Below, piece by piece: positions 62,201-64,000 of a stretch of DNA of 64,000 nt. This stretch comes from Symbiodinium natans (lineage: Eukaryota > Sar > Dinophyceae > Suessiales > Symbiodiniaceae). The stretch covers positions 533,501 through 597,500 of the forward strand of contig CAJNDS010002110.1 of the NCBI GenBank assembly GCA_905221605.1, in the 5' to 3' direction. The position numbers and the translations under genes are program-made. The notes below the pieces were generated by a model that did not search any database, was not told the DNA's origin, and was given only the letters and a program-made list of their open reading frames with translations. Position 1 is the first letter of the stretch, and each line of letters starts with the position of its first letter.

Positions 62201-63892
62201 GCTGTAGATGCACACATGGAGTTACAGCGCTTCCTGCATAGTAGCTTCAAGGCCGTAACATATACTGCACGGACTATATGGGTCGAGAGCACGCCTCATA
62301 GGGTCCAAGAACAACCCTGAACCCTGAAAGCCCTGAGCCCTTTCGTAAACCCTAAACCCTTTAAACCCTAAACCCTAAATCCTGGAACCTAAATAAGCCC
62401 TAACCTAAACCCTGAACTCTAAACTTAAATCCTAAACCATAAACCCTAAACCCTGAAACCTAAACCCTGAAACCTAAACCTAAACACTAAACCCTAAACC
62501 CTAAACCCTAACCCTAAACCCTACACCCTAAACCCTCTCAGGTGGCCTTCGCCGGTGTGCTCCGTGCGGATGGCCAGGACCACACCCAGCCCCAGCACCA
62601 GGAGAGCGCGCAAGGCATGTCTGGGTGGCAGGTTTAGGTTTAGGGTTTAGGTTTAGGGTTTGGGTTTAGGGTTGGGTTAGGGTTTAGGGTTTAGGGTTTA
62701 GGGTTTAGGTTTAGGGTTTAGGGTTTAGAGTTTAGAGTTTAGAGTCCGCCGACCCTGGCGGCGTGTTGGATGGGAAAAGGAGGTGAAAACCTCCTCAGCA
62801 AAATCAGTGTTTTGGCACCCACCCCCCCCCCCCCCCACCCCCCCACCCCCCCCACCCCCCCCCACCCCCCCCCACCCCCCACCCCCCCCCCCCCCCCCCC
62901 CCCCCCCCACCCCCCACCCCCCACCCCCCCCCCCTGCCCCCCCACCCCCCTACCCCCCCACCCCCCCCCCCTCCCCCCCACCCCCACCCACCTGTCTTTT
63001 TGGCTTGAGCTTGTCCTGTGCTACCCCCTACCCCCCCAAGGCTGGGATGATCTTCGAACCCTGTGAGCGGGTTTAGACCTCTCAACTATGCTCCAGCGGG
63101 GTCGGCGGCTTGAGCCGGAGGCTCTTAAATTTAGGGTTGGCTATGCGGGTTGCACTGTAAAGAAGGTATGAAGCTTCAGTCCTAGATCGTTGTGAGTCTT
63201 CTTGGACCCTAACTCCTAAACCCTAAACTCCTGAACTCATTTTGTGATGCGGCATCAAGATCCTGAGCCTAAACCCGAACCCTAAACCCACTCAACCCGG
63301 AGGGGCTTGCTGCACTAAGCTTTCCTCTGCTGTAAGGGGCCGGTTCCACGGACATTTTACTGTGCCGGCCGTAGGGTGCATCATATAGGGACCTTGAGGT
63401 GGCGGGGGGGGCACTATAGTAGAATACGTAGCAAAACATACCTGTAACATGAAGCAACCCTAGGGAAGTATCCTTATAAACCCCTGAACCCCAAACCGAT
63501 ATTCCGGCGTCCACCATCACTGCATCCGTGGTGTTTGTGGTCAGCTGCGGTGCGTCATGACGTAGGACTGGGGATCGCTAGGGGTTCTACCTTGGACCCT
63601 TAAGGTTGTACCCTTGGGTTTTGGGGTCCCTTTTTAAGGATCCCCAAGGGAATATAAGGGCCTCAGTAGGAGTATATTCTGGGGAACCTTTAGGGGACCA
63701 CCTTAGGGGTACGAGACTTCATCCCTTGAACTCAGACTTTACCGTAAACCCCTAAACCCTAAGCAATGTCATTGCAGCAAAAGCGGCAGGGCCATGAAGC
63801 ACCTGTTGTGTTGGACAAACCTCGTGGGACTGGAAATCAAACGCCTCCAGGATTGAGCCAAACAGCCAGCCGAGCTCGTGGTTGCAGGAAGG
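59230..63892 (-). CDS. Gene A: probable secreted or membrane protein (span)
   Basis: Span entry for minus-strand exons at 63821-63892, 62547-62620, 61493-61561, 60642-60715 and weaker ones to 59230. The exon at 62547 carries a leader-like hydrophobic segment, and the two exons after it are rich in Cys, Tyr, Gly and Asn, as in extracellular domains. Phases of neighbouring exons do not all agree, so exons are missing. The 63821 exon may belong to a different gene. Family not recognised. Confidence 0.4.
59284..60641. other. Introns
   Basis: TTTAGGG arrays at 59320-59357, 59466-59515 and 60087-60120, a CCCTAAA array at 59860-59955 lying inside the loop of a family D element (59768-59990), and a 60-bp tandem repeat (TACTATSTGGTTTTAATAAGGGAAC) at 60285-60590. 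Weak exon-like islands at 59400-59443 and 59995-60090 are open on both strands and are not called. Confidence 0.5.
60642..60715 (-). CDS. Exon, 24 codons (gene A)
   Basis: Begins GLFKATPCTGANPDYYGRHP and ends MKCF. Acceptor GGCCAAG, donor TTCG|GT. Another frame is open, but this one has far better third positions. Two Cys and the D-Y-Y-G motif suggest an extracellular fold. Confidence 0.6.
60716..61492. other. Intron
   Basis: CCCCAAA/CCCTAAA tract at 60770-60825, unique DNA, degenerate CCCTAAA at 60915-61085, and an ATGG/TATG-rich microsatellite at 61255-61440 ending in (TA)n. Confidence 0.5.
61493..61561 (-). CDS. Exon, 22 codons (gene A)
   Basis: Begins NGRYYRNPGHFGPSNCPARG and ends CA. 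Acceptor AACAAG, donor GA|GA. Composition similar to the 60642 exon (R/G-Y-Y, Cys, Pro). Confidence 0.65.
   Translation of the reverse strand, partial: EWSLLPESRPFRPQQLPGERLR
61562..62546. other. Intron
   Basis: Degenerate TTTAGGG at 61565-61640, unique DNA with two copies of a TTATTAGGGGATT-containing unit at 61775-61860 and two of CATGTTCACCCTTTGGGATTCT type at 61970-62050, then a CCCTAAA tract at 62340-62535. Confidence 0.5.
62547..62620 (-). CDS. Exon, 24 codons, leader-like (gene A)
   Basis: Begins HALRALLVLGLGVVLAIRTE and ends HTGE. A basic start followed by about 13 hydrophobic residues looks like a signal peptide or a signal anchor. Acceptor CACCCAG, donor GAAG|GC. No in-frame ATG is seen in the exon. 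Confidence 0.65.
62621..63820. other. Intron with C-rich tract
   Basis: TTTAGGG/TTTAGG array at 62630-62742, a C-rich low-complexity tract (CCCCCCA-like) at 62818-62992, degenerate DNA, and a family E element at 63575-63725. The Gly-rich or Pro-rich open frames here are artefacts of the C-rich tract. Confidence 0.6.
63821..63892 (-). CDS. Exon, 24 codons
   Basis: Begins PSCNHELGWLFGSILEAFDF and ends QSHE. Acceptor CGAAGAG, donor GAG|GT, phase 0. Strong coding character. Belongs to gene A or to another gene upstream. Confidence 0.65.
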
Positions 63893-63912
63893 CTCTTCGC
63901 TTTCTCAAGGAG

Positions 63913-63913
63913 C

Positions 63914-64000
<87 letters not shown>
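63913..64000. repeat. (AGT)n microsatellite running off the window
   Basis: About 29 uninterrupted copies of the triplet AGT (on the minus strand ACT) up to the last base. In gene sense it lies immediately upstream of the 63821-63892 exon. Confidence 0.98.

Noticed and set aside
62725-63085. Gly-rich and Pro-rich frames
   Set aside because: Products of the C-rich low-complexity tract at 62818-62992.
1-64000. Window as a true chromosome end
   Set aside because: Arrays occur in both orientations throughout, alternate with exons, and are short; a telomere would be one terminal array in one orientation.
1-64000. Plant origin because of TTTAGGG
   Set aside because: Tiny exons on one strand, GA/GC donors and the spliced-leader relic fit dinoflagellates; no plant-type gene structure seen.

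Overview
The window looks like dinoflagellate nuclear DNA; species not identified. The reasons are: the heptamer TTTAGGG/CCCTAAA (a telomere unit used by dinoflagellates, and also by plants and some algae) fills much of the non-coding DNA; genes are cut into tiny exons (about 24-120 bases) with introns of roughly 0.1-5 kb; nearly all exons I can read lie on one strand (minus); the inferred 5' splice sites are mostly GA or GC rather than GT; and there is a 16/17 match to the dinoflagellate spliced leader at 36843-36859. The long ORFs of the window are mostly low-complexity translations of repeats. The real coding sequence sits in short GC-rich islands between heptamer arrays, and I read it by hand from open frame, high GC at third positions, AG acceptors, G[A/C/T] donors and phase agreement between neighbours.

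Layout, read along the minus strand from high to low coordinates. (A) About 63.9-59.2 kb: exons of a probably secreted or membrane protein (hydrophobic leader-like exon, Cys/Tyr/Gly-rich exons), 5' end outside or unresolved. (B) 58.4-39.5 kb: the one gene I can name, a MATH-BTB (SPOP/BPM-like) protein with an N-terminal coiled coil. Twenty-one consecutive exons from 58427 to 42238 join in phase and spell coiled coil, MATH domain, BTB/POZ domain and a C-terminal helical (BACK-like) part; two more exons and a possible TGA at 39531 follow. Members of this family are usually substrate adaptors of Cullin-3 ubiquitin ligases. (C) 39.05-13.74 kb: about 26 exons of one or more unrecognised proteins, with a last exon of 65 codons ending in TGA at 13740. 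(D) 13.2-0.3 kb: about 18 exons of a further unrecognised protein that may continue out of the window. Gene borders between C and D and inside C are inference.

Introns and spacers have a strongly recurrent architecture. Read in the sense of the genes, an intron tends to begin with (TTTAGGG)n just inside the donor and to end with (CCCTAAA)n just before the acceptor, so the two ends are complementary. Inside the introns are several families of small palindromic, MITE-like hairpins, locally homogenised variants of the heptamer (7-, 8-, 9- and 10-mers), a 0.8-kb heptamer array, a nearly perfect 295-bp palindrome, poly-C/poly-A junctions, and two repeat-free islands (35.3-36.97 kb and 51.6-53.5 kb) that look like inserted sequence. 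One good open exon at 54500-54611 reads on the plus strand inside an intron of gene B. No tRNA, rRNA or CRISPR was recognised.
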